Source: Rhabditophanes sp. KR3021 (Eukaryota > Nematoda > Chromadorea > Rhabditida > Alloionematidae). From it: DNA of 64,000 bases. Each line of letters opens with the position of its first letter. Within the stretch, counting starts at the first letter, position 1. Positions 1 through 11,745 of the stretch are shown in pieces. The position numbers were made by a program, and so were the translations under genes. The stretch spans positions 6,944,001 through 7,008,000 of the forward strand of contig CAUJLY010000002.1 of assembly GCA_963281155.1 (NCBI GenBank). The letters are read 5' to 3'. A model generated the notes under the pieces. It made no database searches. It was not told the origin of the DNA and worked only from the letters and a program-made list of their open reading frames with translations.

Positions 1-3000
1 GCTTCCTGATCAATGCCGTGGATGTAGGTTGAATGGTAGATGTTGTTGAGTTGGGCCAAGAGATGGTCCAAGTCGATTTGTTTGGCTCCGAGTGAGGATT
101 CCCTGACTGAAGAGAGGTAGATTTGCTCGATTTTTGGTCTGATGAAGGGAGACAGGCACGGTTCTTCGATTAGTTCGTCCTCGATTGCTGGTTTTGTAAA
201 GAGATCGAGGAGGAAGTTTGACTGGTCGTCTTCCTCTTTACCAGTTCCGCAGAATAGAGCTTCGTAGTACTTTTCAGGCATTGAGATAGTTCCGATTTTG
301 AAGAGAACAGTCATCTCAACAGAAATCAAATTGAGGATGTTGGAACGGATAAGATTGTGAACGCACACCATTGAGATGTCGAATTCTTCGTTCCCACACC
401 TGAATCCAGAACTAGCAGCCAACCGATGCACCAAATTATGATGCCCACGCAAGAATCTCAAAAAGGTAGTTGAGACAGAGGTATCCAATGAAGCCAAAGC
501 CAAAAACAGTCTCGAAACAGGTTCAAACAAAGAAGCGCAGGGAGCCAGGAAAGGGTTCTCCTCATCAGCAAAGACATTCAAAACATCGACGAACCCATGG
601 AGAGGGGATATGGTCGTGGCCATCATATCAACAGCTGCTTGTTCTCTTAAAGATGAGGCTGCAATCATGTGTGACATATCAAAGTTCAGCAGGCAAAAGG
701 CTAAGTTGGTGGTCTTTGAGGAAGAATTGACGGAATCATTAAAGATTTCAATGACTAGTCGTCCAATTTCGCCTTTGATTCTTTTGGTTGAGACGTCAGT
801 AAGGTCTGACAGGGGAACTTGGTTGAAACCCAACTCCAAATCTTCAGAAGCGACTGAAGTAAGGCTGTAGAAGATACCCAACAATTCCTCCTTTCTTGCC
901 ATCAAAATTTGAACCAACCGTTCTTGAGGGGAAGGTCTGATAGCAATAAGGTCCCTTAACATTTTCATAACATAGAAGGTATGCTTGACGTATTGGTCCT
1001 TAGTCGAGATGAAACTGATCAGAACAAAAATGTAGCACTGGCTCGGCACACACTCAAGAGAAGAAAGGAGCAACGAATCCAAGGATGAAATCAAAACGGA
1101 CGAATTGGTCTGCCGAATCAATGTCTTGAGAGAGGGATACAAGGCAAAGGCAGCTTGCAATAATCGTATGGAAACAAGGGATAACTCTTCCCGATATGGA
1201 TCTTCAACGCCTCCAGTTGAGCAAGATTCGGCAGAGTTGACAATGATCTTGGCGATAGCTTTGAATAATCTTGAATTATTTAATAACTCGGCCAACAAAG
1301 AAACTTCAGACGTCTGATTGATGACGGATTGAGTGTCTACGAAGTAGTTTCGCACCAATTCATACAAGCAGTTTATCGAAGTGGTTAAGAGACCCCACAT
1401 CTGCTCAATATGCAAATACTGTCTGTCTCCTGCCTCTTCGATAATGGATTTGGTCAGGAATCTAAGGTAGGGTTTGATGATAGCTTTGGTTGGAGTAGGC
1501 GTAAAGCAGAACAATTTCTTGAGCAACAAAACAAAGCCGAGTGAGGCATCGTAAGACATCATCACCGTCTCTTTTTGCTCTAGGTCAGATTGGAAAGGAA
1601 GCAGAGTAACTTCATTGGTGGCAGCTCGGTTCTTGTGGAGGTAATTCCATAAGATAGTGCCACTAGGTTCGTCTGTAACCAAAGCAGCCAAGAAGCGGTA
1701 GAGGCATCCTTTAAGTTGAATTGGGACATCTTCTTGCAACAGCCCGCAGATATTATCCACAACCCGCCACCCCTGTGAATCCAAAACTAAATTGCGGAAT
1801 TCTGGGCATTTGTTAGCGATGTGTTCAGCAAACCGAGTCCATGATGTTAGCCCTTCCACCTCACAAACTTTCAAAGCAATTGGGGGCATTGGTTGGCCGA
1901 CGGCTTGGTATCCTGCTCGCCCTTGAAAAGATGGGTTGAGTGTGACCATCGCTCTATTTTTGCCATAGAGTTCTTTGTAGTTGCCAAGAGACACAAAAAA
2001 TTTCTGCCAATCCACAAAAGTATCCTCAATCGTAACATTAACGAAAAGATCGTTGACTTCTTTAGCTAATTGAGGAGTTGCAGAAAAGAAGCGCAACATA
2101 TCCAAGTACGTGACGAACAATTGGGGCGAGGTAATGCTTTGGCCAGCCAGTAAAAACTGATACAACTTCGATCCTTCCTCCTCAAAGAACTCCAACAAAC
2201 ACTTATCTTTTCCCTCCCATGCCTCTTCATACAAATTACAAAGGAGCGACAAGAGAGTAGCAAAGTTGAGCTTAGGTTGATCCAAATTAATTGCCGTATC
2301 ATACTCGATGTTATACAATTCCTTTTCGCAAACATCAAAAAGGAGATTTATGATTTCAGGATATCCTTTGATGAAGTTCTTGATCATCTTGTCCAGAACT
2401 CTCCCACCATATTTGTGCTTGTAGAAGGCAGGTGCTTTCATAATGATTAGTCTGAGGTAATGGAGGGCTCTGCCTTCGATGGCATCACGCATCATTTCAC
2501 CATCGTTGATTGAGATTAGGTTTTCGGACAGCTGACACCTCGATTGCTTGAGGGCTTTTAGAGTAGGAGCAAATGCAAACATCAAAACAGCATTCAAGTA
2601 TGGATCTGACCATTCTTTTCTCAATTCCTCATAATAAATCTGGATTATTTCATTGACTTTTGAATCTACAAAAATGATCTTTATATAATGAGCCAAAACG
2701 TCAATAAGTTACCTTTCATCAAATAATTACTGTTTAAAACAGATCCCAACAACACAAAGTGCTCCAAGTTTTCCTCAGCAAAGTTAACAGGTGTATCTTT
2801 AGATGAATACAAAGCTTCGAAAGACTTTGATATTTTACCACAAATATCCCCCATTGTTCTGTCATTTTCAATGGCTCCGCAGACGAATACACATTCATCG
2901 GCTATAGTCATCTTGTAAATCAATTTAAATAAGTTTGATGGCGAACAACAAATTGAGTAAAAGAATGTTTCAAATATCAAATGCAGTTTTTGAAATGTTT
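1..3000 (-). CDS. Nup205/Nup192-type nucleoporin, N-terminal part (3' end outside window)
   Basis: Scaffold nucleoporin of the inner ring of the nuclear pore complex. Two exons are visible: about 2713-3000 and 2665 down to base 1, joined by a 47-nt intron (donor GTAACT at 2712, acceptor TTTGTAG). The second exon reads about 885 codons without a stop on the minus strand and leaves the window. It is entirely helical in character. The stretch around HPEFRNLV followed by a hydrophobic ILGLLQ-like segment matches the Nup205 repeat region in order and spacing (from memory of the family). The start is unresolved: the frame stays open back to about 3150 with no ATG, so an upstream exon probably exists; 3000 is a candidate acceptor (CCCACACAG). 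Nup188 is the alternative, less likely. Family call is fairly safe, 5' end is not. Confidence 0.75.
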
Positions 3001-3171
3001 CTGTGTGGGAAATAGTTGTTGGTATAAGGTGTCTTTGAGAGCACAGTAAGGGTATCGGATGGGTGATTAGGAAGATGGACGTGTCAGAGACATATTGGGG
3101 GAAAGTTGTTTTGAAAATGGACTTTATTTGAGGGAGTTGCAGAATTTAATTGAAATATACACTAGACTTCA

Positions 3172-3397
3172 ATGCTGCGCGTTTCTATTAAGGTAAGTAT
3201 GTTTGATAGCAGTTGGGTGAAGACATCATAACGTACCCTTGTTTATGTACTAGAAAGATCATTACTGATACAGTGTGTTTTTGTTTAAGGAGAATACGTT
3301 TTTTCGGACTTGCGGAGTAAAACTACTGCATCACAAAATACAAATTCCTTATCTTGTAATTCAACTATTAGAAATTTATGAAGGAACACACTTATGA
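3172..3397 (+). CDS. possible two-exon micro-gene (42 aa), uncertain
   Basis: ATG at 3172 gives seven codons (3172-3192) ending at a perfect donor, AAG|GTAAGTATG. The next good acceptor (TTTTTGTTTAAG) ends at 3289, and the frame then runs from 3290 to TGA at 3397. The deduced 42-residue peptide starts MLRVSIK and has basic and hydrophobic character, reminiscent of a short mitochondrial protein, but I recognise no family. It would be transcribed divergently from the Nup205-type gene and overlaps the region where that gene's first exon may lie. It could equally be a chance splice-like arrangement. Confidence 0.2.
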
Positions 3398-4757
3398 AGC
3401 ATATTTGAAAATGGACTCTTTTGTCCAGTACTGGATGACATTACCTCAGCTATTACAAAGTAGCTATTAAACAGCATTTATTGTATGTATATTGTATGTT
3501 TTTTGTAATTTATATTGTACGGTGTTTATGATTTGGGTAATAAAATAAATAAAAAATGATTAGTTTGTAAATAACGACAGACTTAGTAATGCTTTATTAA
3601 ATAGAAAGTTACTCCTTTCAAGAACGTAAGATATAAGATACCTTTACATAAATTTGAGTTATCTTATGTAATTGGTCTCGTACAATTTCAATATGTCTGA
3701 ATGGTTCCCTTATTAAATGGCAATCGCAATGTGTATTTGTAAATCCATAATTTGGTAATTGAGACAAAATTGATCAAATTAGCAAATGGAATTCTGCCAT
3801 TTGTAATATTTAAAATATATTTGAATTGTCCAGTTTAATAAAAGGAATACAATATTGGAAAGATACTATTCTTATATTTAATCGTTTTGTAGTTGGCCAC
3901 ATATATAGGATAGTACATAATGGCTAATAAAAATAATTGATAGTTGGGATTCTTTATTTCTATTACAATATATTTGCACATATTTCAATATATTATCATA
4001 ACTGTTTAATGTATAGCATAGCAATTCAAGCTTAATTATGAATGAACTGGTTTTTTCTAAAGCTTTAATTATATTAAAATGTTGAAAATGTAAGTGTTTC
4101 AACAAGTTTATAGTTTAAAATATTTTATTGTGACTTTATGGTTCTTGTAAAGGAAGAACCAGCTAAAAAGAGTGAGACACGTGTATAGTGTCATACTATG
4201 AAATGAATGAAGGTAAAAAATTTCATAGTAATGAACAATGATGAAATAATGAGTAATCAGTGTAATATGTATGTATTTATTTGTTAAAGCATTTAGCAAA
4301 TTACTTGCTTATCCAAAATATTACTTTCATATTTATAACTGTTGAATATGAGATATCATTTACATACTTCATAGTAACACATGTTGGGGAAATATGCATA
4401 TTGAGCATTCATATTATTCTATTAATGTATACAACCTTGTAATATCAAAATAAAGTTAGTTTATTTACTTCTTATTTATCAATAACAATAAAAACACAAT
4501 ACATTTATTTTAACAAATTTGGGTGAACGTATAAAAAGTTAAACAGTGATTACCATTTAAATGATTCATTATTTTGAAATGAACATATAAATAACATTTA
4601 AGTATGTTTTCGAAAGCAAATAAAAAATGTGATCACTTATTTTTGAGATGACAAATGGTATTAATAAGTATTTCTTGCCTATATGTAGTTGAATAAATTA
4701 TTAATAAGAATCAGTTTTATTGTATTGTTTAATATTCAATCTGTTCCAGATCTAACA
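3398..4757. other. AT-rich intergenic DNA
   Basis: Very AT-rich spacer. Short open frames on the minus strand (for example near 3880-4300) have no protein-like composition and no splice context. A TTTTATTG...CTGTTCCAG tract just before 4758 is the acceptor of the following kinase gene. I see nothing else. Confidence 0.5.
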
Positions 4758-5795
4758 ATGTCTTTACAATTCGATAACGAATCATCTACTAAAATTATCT
4801 ATATTACAAAACCTTCTTTAAGACAAGAAAAATCAACAGATGAATTGAATGAAAGCTATGTTGATAACAATTTCGTCAAAAACAAACATACGACATCTAT
4901 TAATGTATTTATTTGTAATGAACTCAAACATTTAAATTTAGATGGCAAGAATAAAGCGACTGGAGGTTTTATGAAAGAAATGGTAAAATATGAAATGGGT
5001 GGATATTCAGATAAAATGACTTTTTTCAAATATTACTTCATTGAAACAGTACCTTTTGGGAATGGAAATTTTGGCATTGTATTAAAATCAAAATGTAAGA
5101 CTGAGAATGTAGAATATGCCATCAAGATAAATAAAATGTCAGTATCATCGCAACATCAAAAGGATGAGCTTTACAAAGAAGTTCAAATGCTTCAAATATG
5201 TCAAGGCCATAAAAATGTAATTAAATTATATAATTCATTTGAGCAATATGGAAAAATTTACCAACAACTTGAATTCTGTTCTAAAACCTTGTGGGATATT
5301 GTATATAAATTAGAATTTATTCCAAATGATCTATTACACTCTTATATAATTGATATGCTAGATGGAACTGCTTACATACATAGCCTAAATATTATTCACA
5401 TGGATTTAAAGTTAGAAAATATTCTAGTTTCTTCTCAGAATATTTGCAAAATTGCAGACTTTGGACTATCTATCAGTTCTATAAGAGCTCAGCAAACAGA
5501 AGATGATGATATAGAAGATTTAATGTACCACAGAATGGAGATATTGGGTGAAACTCCAACTACTGCTGTAGATATTTTTGCACTCGGTCTACTTATTTTA
5601 GAATTAGTTACAGACATTGATATACCGTCAAATGGACGCCAATTTAACAAATTAAGAAAAAAAATCATTCCAAAAAAATTGAAACATAACGTTTCAAAAT
5701 GCATTGTTCATCTAATTAACAATATGATTTGTGTAGATAAAGGTGAAAGATTGTCAGCCGTTAATTTATTGAAACAAATGAATCAAACAAAATGA
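4758..5795 (+). CDS. Wee1/Myt1-family protein kinase, intronless
   Basis: 345-residue kinase, probably inhibiting CDK1 like its family. The first ATG (4758) follows an acceptor-like CTGTTCCAG, so the upstream in-frame codons are not used. An unstructured ~75-residue N-terminus precedes the kinase domain: glycine loop near residues 101-108 (GNGNFG), lysine of AIKI near 123, catalytic HMDLKLEN near 214-221, DFG near 234-236. HMD in place of HRD is typical of the Wee1 branch, and DIFALGLLILEL followed by a DIP..G..FN.LR stretch resembles Myt1. The activation segment is unusual: the family's GDxRYMAPE is replaced by an acidic run and MYHRMEIL. No Myt1-like membrane segment is visible. The absence of introns, unlike its neighbours, suggests a retrocopy; the frame is intact. 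Confidence 0.75.
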   Translation: MSLQFDNESSTKIIYITKPSLRQEKSTDELNESYVDNNFVKNKHTTSINVFICNELKHLNLDGKNKATGGFMKEMVKYEMGGYSDKMTFFKYYFIETVPFGNGNFGIVLKSKCKTENVEYAIKINKMSVSSQHQKDELYKEVQMLQICQGHKNVIKLYNSFEQYGKIYQQLEFCSKTLWDIVYKLEFIPNDLLHSYIIDMLDGTAYIHSLNIIHMDLKLENILVSSQNICKIADFGLSISSIRAQQTEDDDIEDLMYHRMEILGETPTTAVDIFALGLLILELVTDIDIPSNGRQFNKLRKKIIPKKLKHNVSKCIVHLINNMICVDKGERLSAVNLLKQMNQTK

Positions 5796-7175
5796 CTTTG
5801 AAAAATGAATCAAATTAAAGTTTCTTGGATCCTCAAACATCTTTATTAAAGAGGGTAAAACTAGCATATTAGGAAAGGCAAATGCTAGACAAATTAAATT
5901 ATGTTTTTAATTTCTTTTTGATATTCATAAAATACTTAATTAAACAAACGCGTGCAATTTTTATTGAGTATATAACTAGATAATCTTAAGTGAATATATG
6001 TATAATTCACTATCATGTTTATTTTTGTTTCTAGCCGTTTAATGTATTTTTGGAACTACTATTCTATGAAGATCAACTGTTGTTGCTATAAAACTTCGTG
6101 TGGATGGAAAAAATCCACGAAAAAGATTATCACCAAGAATTATTTAATTTAATTTTGCACTAATAATATTTTATAAACATTTGTTACTAAAATAATACCA
6201 ATAAGTTTTTTATTTAATTTGTAATTAATTTCATTTACTTGCCTTTTACAATATCTACAAGCAAATACTTATTATATCTGTTGACGGTCAGGTCCAAGCC
6301 TGAAATTTAAATTTATACTTTTAACCTGTGTTTTATTATAACAACATGTCTATCTAATACACCAATTTAAGAAACTGTATGATCAGTTGCTCTTGGTGTT
6401 ATCTTTTTTAATCTCCTAACATTTGCTTTAATTAAGAACCGGATGAAAGATATATTTTCTAATATAAATGACCTTCCAGAAAGTGAAATAATTGATGAGC
6501 CAATAAAAAATACCCAGTGAATGAAGTTTGCCAATTATAATGGAATTACAAATAACTGAAACCTACCTTTGTCACCATTACCCTTTGAGTATATCTAAAT
6601 AATAGATTTATACGAGACAACTTATTTGAGAATGGGGGTACGATTTTAAGACTATTTTTACCAATATTTGTAAAAGTCTATTAAAATATTTGCAAATTTA
6701 TTACGAAGTTGAATGTTAGTAATAATTAATAAATAGATGGAAACTGCTTTAACCCAACTTCTCATATTCGATACATGTTTAAAAGATGAGTTCACATCTA
6801 GTGCTTTTACAAATTCTAAGGCAAAGCATTTTAATTTATCATACCAACTTAAAGTTTACAAATTGGTTATGTTGATGGAAGATATGTGATGATTCAATAA
6901 AAAAACTCAGATAACTGTAATTCAAAATGACATCCAATGTTTTGCACGTCCAAGCTCTAATTTCTTTGCTAATATTTGTAAATTATTAATTATTTATATG
7001 GAAATCTTGTCAAAATTGATCAAATTTCTGGATCTTCAACTAGCCTATAGTAAACAAAAGAATTTATTTGTATTTCTTTCACACATTTAAACATTCAAAT
7101 CTAGTAATTGAATGGCCAAAAGAAGTAAAAAGATAAATTTGTAAACATTTTAAATGATTGATTCTTGAATAAAAA
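5796..7175. other. AT-rich intergenic DNA
   Basis: Contains no convincing open frame, tRNA or recognisable small RNA. A slightly GC-richer stretch at about 6040-6140 has a short hairpin (TGGA...TCCA) but matches no RNA family I know. Confidence 0.5.
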
Positions 7176-7716
7176 TCAAATTCTGCAGTCCTGCATAATC
7201 ATCCATCCACTCTCCCTTCTAATCCACAGCACAAAATACCTCGACTTAACTATTTCCTTGGTCCCTCCCGAAACCCACGAACAATGTCCCCTTTCCATAG
7301 CCAAAAAGGGCGACAATGTATGTATTTCATATGGATGCCTTGTCTTCATAAACTCATTAAATTTCTTTAATGTTTCATAGTAAATAGTCAAAGCTAAAAT
7401 TAAAAATAAATTACCAAATACGAACTACTTACAGTCATGGCCTCGACAAATTGGCACATTCGAACTCAAAATTTCTGCCTCTTTATCATACATTTCAACT
7501 AAACCTTCGATATTTCCCCCTTCCATATACTCCATCATCTATAAACAACATAAAAATAGTTAATTGAAAAATAAATTAAACTTAATTGAAAACCCAAATT
7601 CAACCAAATTCACTAAACGATACCTCTTTCCCTCTTTCCGTAATTTGTTCATGAGCCTTGTCAACGATTTGAAGAGACCTGCTAAGACAATCTAAAACTG
7701 TATGTGAGTCGGCCAT
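7176..7716 (-). CDS. SnoaL/DUF4440 NTF2-like small protein
   Basis: Three exons on the minus strand: 7624-7716, 7433-7538, 7176-7393; phases fit and give 138 residues ending in TGA. Acceptors are TTTATAG and AATTTTAG, donors GAG|GTATCG and ACT|GTAAGT. The order GNIEGLVEMYDKEAEILSS, then GHDSLTIYYE, then a beta-rich C-terminus with W and R residues is the usual pattern of the DUF4440/SnoaL-like cone fold: an N-terminal helix, a short YxxDAxxL-like strand, a GxxxIxxFW-like helix, and a final curved sheet. Such proteins are small ligand-binding or enzyme-like proteins, common and multicopy in nematodes; the ligand here is unknown. The family call rests on pattern only. Confidence 0.6.
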
Positions 7717-8575
7717 TCCTTTTAATATATAATACACTTTTTAAGTCCCCCTAAATTATGTATGTTAAATAGTAAACGGTCCTTTGATAAGTAGTTCAAA
7801 TGATACTACTTTTATTCAAAAAGAAACTTTAAAAAAGAGCAAAGAATGTGACATAGCAATAATATCAAAAATAATCCCGCTACTATACTCAATGACTAAT
7901 AAAATAAAGGAAATCTTGGCATAGTCAGTGATAATATGAAGTGTCACATATATGTGCCACCGCATTTTGTCTTTCACTTACCCTAAACCTGGCAATTTTA
8001 CTTCTCAGAATTAGTCATTTTCTTTATTTTATATGCAAAAGATCAATTAAAAGTCATTTTAATAACATAACACATCCTAGGAATAAAATACTTTTATTCA
8101 AATAAAATAACATAAGACAATAAAAATAGGTGTAGTAAGAGAGAAAAGTAATCATTTAGTAAGTTGCTTATTGAACTTAAGGAAAAGTATGTCATCTTGA
8201 ATAAAAAACATTTAATCATCAACCACACACCTTAAAGCCAATCAAATGAAAAGAATATAACTTTAAGAAAACAGAATAATATTAAAGAAGGTCGCACTTT
8301 TTAAATAAGTTATGTGGTAATAAATATTGTGAAATGCCATACCTCTTTCTTTTCGACTTCTTTAGGAAAAGGGTAAGAAAAAGGAAAGCGACATACTTAT
8401 ATAAACTAACAGTTGACACAACTCCTCCCTTTGCGTTTTTGAAGTAATATATAAGCAAGATACTGAGTAGGGTTACAAATTTTCTTTCACAAGAATGAAC
8501 ACAAAAAGAAAGGACTTGAAGGAAAAAGATAAAATGTTGTTGTTTGAAGGAAAGGTAATGATTGAATGAGGACAA
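7717..8575. other. intergenic DNA and 3' UTR of the hnRNP M-like gene
   Basis: AT-rich. The part next to 8575 is probably the 3' UTR of the minus-strand RRM gene. A 97-codon minus-strand open frame at 8282-8575 lies directly behind that gene's stop and has the composition of UTR sequence, so I do not call it. Confidence 0.45.
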
Positions 8576-11262
8576 TTATGGAACTTCAACTGTCACAGTA
8601 CGACCCTCGAAGTTCTTATTATGGAGGGCTCTGAAACAGGCCTCTGCTTCCTCGGATCTTGAAAATTCAACGGTTGCTTCGCCTCGGGTAGAGTCATGTT
8701 CGAGATTATGGATCTTTCCAAGTCTTTGGAGGATGTCGAGGAGGTAACTGCGAGAATAATTTACGGGAAAGTTACGGATGATGACGGTGGCTGACTTGTG
8801 GTAGGTTTCAGAACGACGAGGTGAAGCATGTTGTTGTCTGACTGAAGGAGCATATCCGGAAGGTGGGAATGGCTGAGTTGGGATGATAGCCTGGGCTTGT
8901 GGGGGTCCACCTGACCGAGAAGGTCTACCTGGCCCGACGAATTCTCCTCTATATCCAGAATCTTGTTGGTACCCACCAACCTCGTCGTCATAGCTCCTTC
9001 TAATGGAACGAGGATCGTCTCTACTTCTGGGCGCATCATACCCGATAGGAGAAACGAACGGGCCACCCACAAGACTAGAGCCAAGGGTAGACTTAAGAGC
9101 CTCGATCAAGGTTTGTTGACTTATGGGAGCATTGAGTTGTTGGAGTTGTTGGTGTTGGTCGAGTGGTGGGTCGCGAATGACATGACTCATGATGGACAAA
9201 TTAATGCCCGCCAATCCGTTTGGAAGCTTCGTCAGAGATGGAGGATATCTTGGCTTTCGATCGAGCTTTACCAATAGCTTACGTCCATGGTATTCAGCAT
9301 TATTAAGCATGGCAATGGCATTCACTGCCTCCGAAGGGTGAGAAAACTCAACAATAGCTTGCCCTTTAGGCTGGTGGTCTGGTCCATAAGGAACATCTAT
9401 GTAGGTGATTCTTCCACAAAGAGAAAACAATTCAAAGATCTTTCCGGCCGAGATTTTGTAATCAAACTAAATGAAAATAGAAGGTAAAAAGATTAGAAAA
9501 TGGTATGAAACTGACATTGCAAACAAAAATGGCCGAAGAAAGAGGAGGTTCGATGTTTAGGTCTCTTAAGATAGCAGGTGGAATTCCGTAGGTGTCGAGA
9601 TTGACATGACCTCCCGAATTATTATAAGAACCACCACCATTAGGATTGTTGTTTCTAGAGCTAGTATAAGAAGAATGGTCTCGCTTGGCGCCTCTGTTGG
9701 CAGGAATGATACGACCATTTTTGTATTCACATCCCGTCTCTTCAGTCACTTTACGGAAGAAAGCTGTAGGATCACGAACAATATTTACTACCAATTCACG
9801 TCCCTTGAAATCTTGCCTGTAAAAAAAGGTAAATAAATGTCCTTATTAATTATTTTTATTAACAATATTTTGTAAGAGTCTATGCCATTCATGACAACTT
9901 ACGGATTATTAGATCATCTCATCAAATTAATGTATAAACTTATCCCCGAGATTCGAGAGAATGAGGAGTTTGCTGAACTAGTCATCAACATTTGGAGACA
10001 GCTAAATGATGAAAAGACAAAGGATATCATATGTAAAGATTATTGTCCATATTGCGGTGGTGGTACGGATGGAAATAATGTTTTGGAAAGATCTTGTGTC
10101 CAGATCCGCTTCTCTAACCTGATACTTTCAACTGTTAGAAGATTACCTTTGCCGGTGTCTGTTGGATGGTTATAAAGCTTACATCATGAAACCTACTCCA
10201 AGTCCTAATAGTGAACCTCCGATCGTGAAAGGTCTTAAGAGCAAATGTGAAACCTGCACCACCACATTCAATGATAGTACTTCCTTATCATATCACTTGA
10301 AAAAAGAAAATGCCAGAGTTAAGAAGTGAGATCGCCAAAACTTTAGAGGATGAAAAGAAGCTGTCTCGTGTTGACTTGTGGCTGAAACCAAAAGATGAAC
10401 TGAAAAATGCAAAGTCCCGCAGTACTGCATGGGTGAAGAAAGTGCTTATGTCTTGCTTGGCATACCTTCTCATATGGATGGTAAGAAGTTGACTTTCGAT
10501 GAATTTATAATACTCATCTTCTACTGCGGTCTTTCTTTCAATGCCGAAGGGAGATTCCCTGAAGATACTAGGAATGCGCAACGGTGCTACTCCAGATTCA
10601 TTACTTTGAATGCTTAGGATACAATGATCATTGGCATCTTAAAGCATAAGAGAAAGGTAGTAGCTGTTCATATTGACAACTTATCTTCAAATGAAGTTGT
10701 TGCTCTGGAGTAATAATGGATCTAAAGACATCGACTCCCCTGGTCAATCTAACTGTATAGTGTTTTGTCTACTTTTAATAGTTTCCTCATTTTTTAATAA
10801 ACTTTTTAATTCCTTTATCCCTGATTGCTTTAAATTATTACCTAAAACGAAAACAAAATGAGTTAGGGCTATTAGGAGGAAAACGAAACCTGTTTAAGGC
10901 TGTGATTAGCTTAGTCGCAGCGCCACTAGACTCACACTCTACGACAGCGGCATTTTTGGAGTGACCCTTTCGATCAATCAAATACTCTACAACCTTAACG
11001 CCTCCGCATTTCTCTTGCATAAAGTCTTTTAATTCCATCCATGTGGAGTCTCTTGGTACATTCAACACGTACAAAATGTTGCTGTCTGCTTGGGAATTGT
11101 CTGTAACTTTGTTGTTTAATTAACCAATTGACACACTTTTAAATTCTTACCTCGGGCTCTCTTAGCAACTGGACTTCTTTCTCTCGGGGCTTCAGTAGTT
11201 GTTTCACTCATGCTATTACTTGATCTACTATTTCTCGAGTTTAAACGGACTCTCTGACTCAT
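8576..11262 (-). CDS. hnRNP M/MYEF2-like RNA-binding protein with three RRMs
   Basis: Four exons on the minus strand: 11151-11262, 10890-11100, 9516-9816, 8576-9466. Total 1,515 nt, 504 residues, all phases consistent. RRM1 is near residues 45-115 (LYVLNVPRDSTWMELKDF), RRM2 near 203-280 (IFVCNFDYKISAGKIFELF), RRM3 at the extreme C-terminus near 428-504. The linker after RRM2 carries the LPNGLAGI motif typical of hnRNP M proteins, and a G/R/S-rich linker lies between RRM2 and RRM3. The likely role is nuclear pre-mRNA binding and splice regulation. The start ATG at 11262 lies three bases behind a TTTCAG acceptor. The donor of exon 3 is GTCAGT. The 1,073-nt second intron holds a decayed plus-strand gene. 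DBHS-type (NONO/PSPC1) proteins were considered but lack this arrangement. Confidence 0.75.
9882..10713 (+). pseudogene. decayed plus-strand gene inside an intron
   Basis: Lies antisense in the long intron of the hnRNP M-like gene. Coding-like peptide segments follow one another in changing frames: 9882-10100 (helical, then CPYCGG), about 10141-10327 (CLLDGYKAY..., then SKCETCTTTFNDS...YHL), 10310-10440, and 10429-10713 with an in-frame TAG at about 10615. The second segment resembles a BED-type or ribbon zinc finger (C-x2-C...H), which would fit a transposase remnant. An RNase P Rpp21-like protein is another possibility for the first part. At least two frame changes and one stop separate the parts; introns do not explain all of them. 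I do not recognise the parent gene. Confidence 0.4.
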
Positions 11263-11745
11263 AGACTGAAATAAAAAACCGATAATTCGAATAAAACAAG
11301 AGTAAGATGCAAAAAGGAACAGATGTCGAAAAGAAAAGCAAGAAAAGATAACTTATCAACCAACTAATAACCTTAAACCACAAAATGAACTACGTCTTTT
11401 TTTCCGATAAAGCGATAAATAAATTTATACAACTTATGAAATGCAAAAAAGCTATCTTTGTACTGGATGTAGACGTCTCCCCAACGAATGTTGGGTTGAG
11501 ACGATGCAGCTTTGTAAGGAGCCACGCCTGTCTTTTTTCATAGACAAGACACTACTTACCAAAGGGTTGGCAGTGCAGGAATCTTGAGGTGAAGATATGA
11601 AATTTAAAAAGTTCTGCTCAAATGCGAGCTTTACTTGTGGCTTTGGGGAATGATTACTTGTTGGAGCAGTTTATTAAATATGTACTAATTTTTAGTTTAC
11701 TTTAGGTTACTTTGAAACAAAGCTAAACCTTTCAATTCACCGAAA
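11263..11745. promoter_or_regulatory. divergent intergenic region between hnRNP M-like gene and GCN1
   Basis: 483 bp between two divergently transcribed start codons. No clear TATA box near either gene. The TTTATTTCAG just upstream of 11262 (minus strand) and TTTACTTTAG about 40 bp before 11746 (plus strand) look like trans-splice acceptors. No upstream coding exon for GCN1 is seen here. Confidence 0.4.

Noticed and set aside
6020..6140. Small structured RNA candidate with a TGGA...TCCA hairpin
   Set aside because: No match in memory to U-snRNA, spliced-leader RNA or other known RNA motifs; the hairpin is short.
8282..8575. 97-codon minus-strand open frame directly behind the hnRNP M-like stop codon
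   Set aside because: It starts at the stop of the real gene, is Phe/Leu/Lys-rich as translated AT-rich UTR, and has no promoter or splice context.
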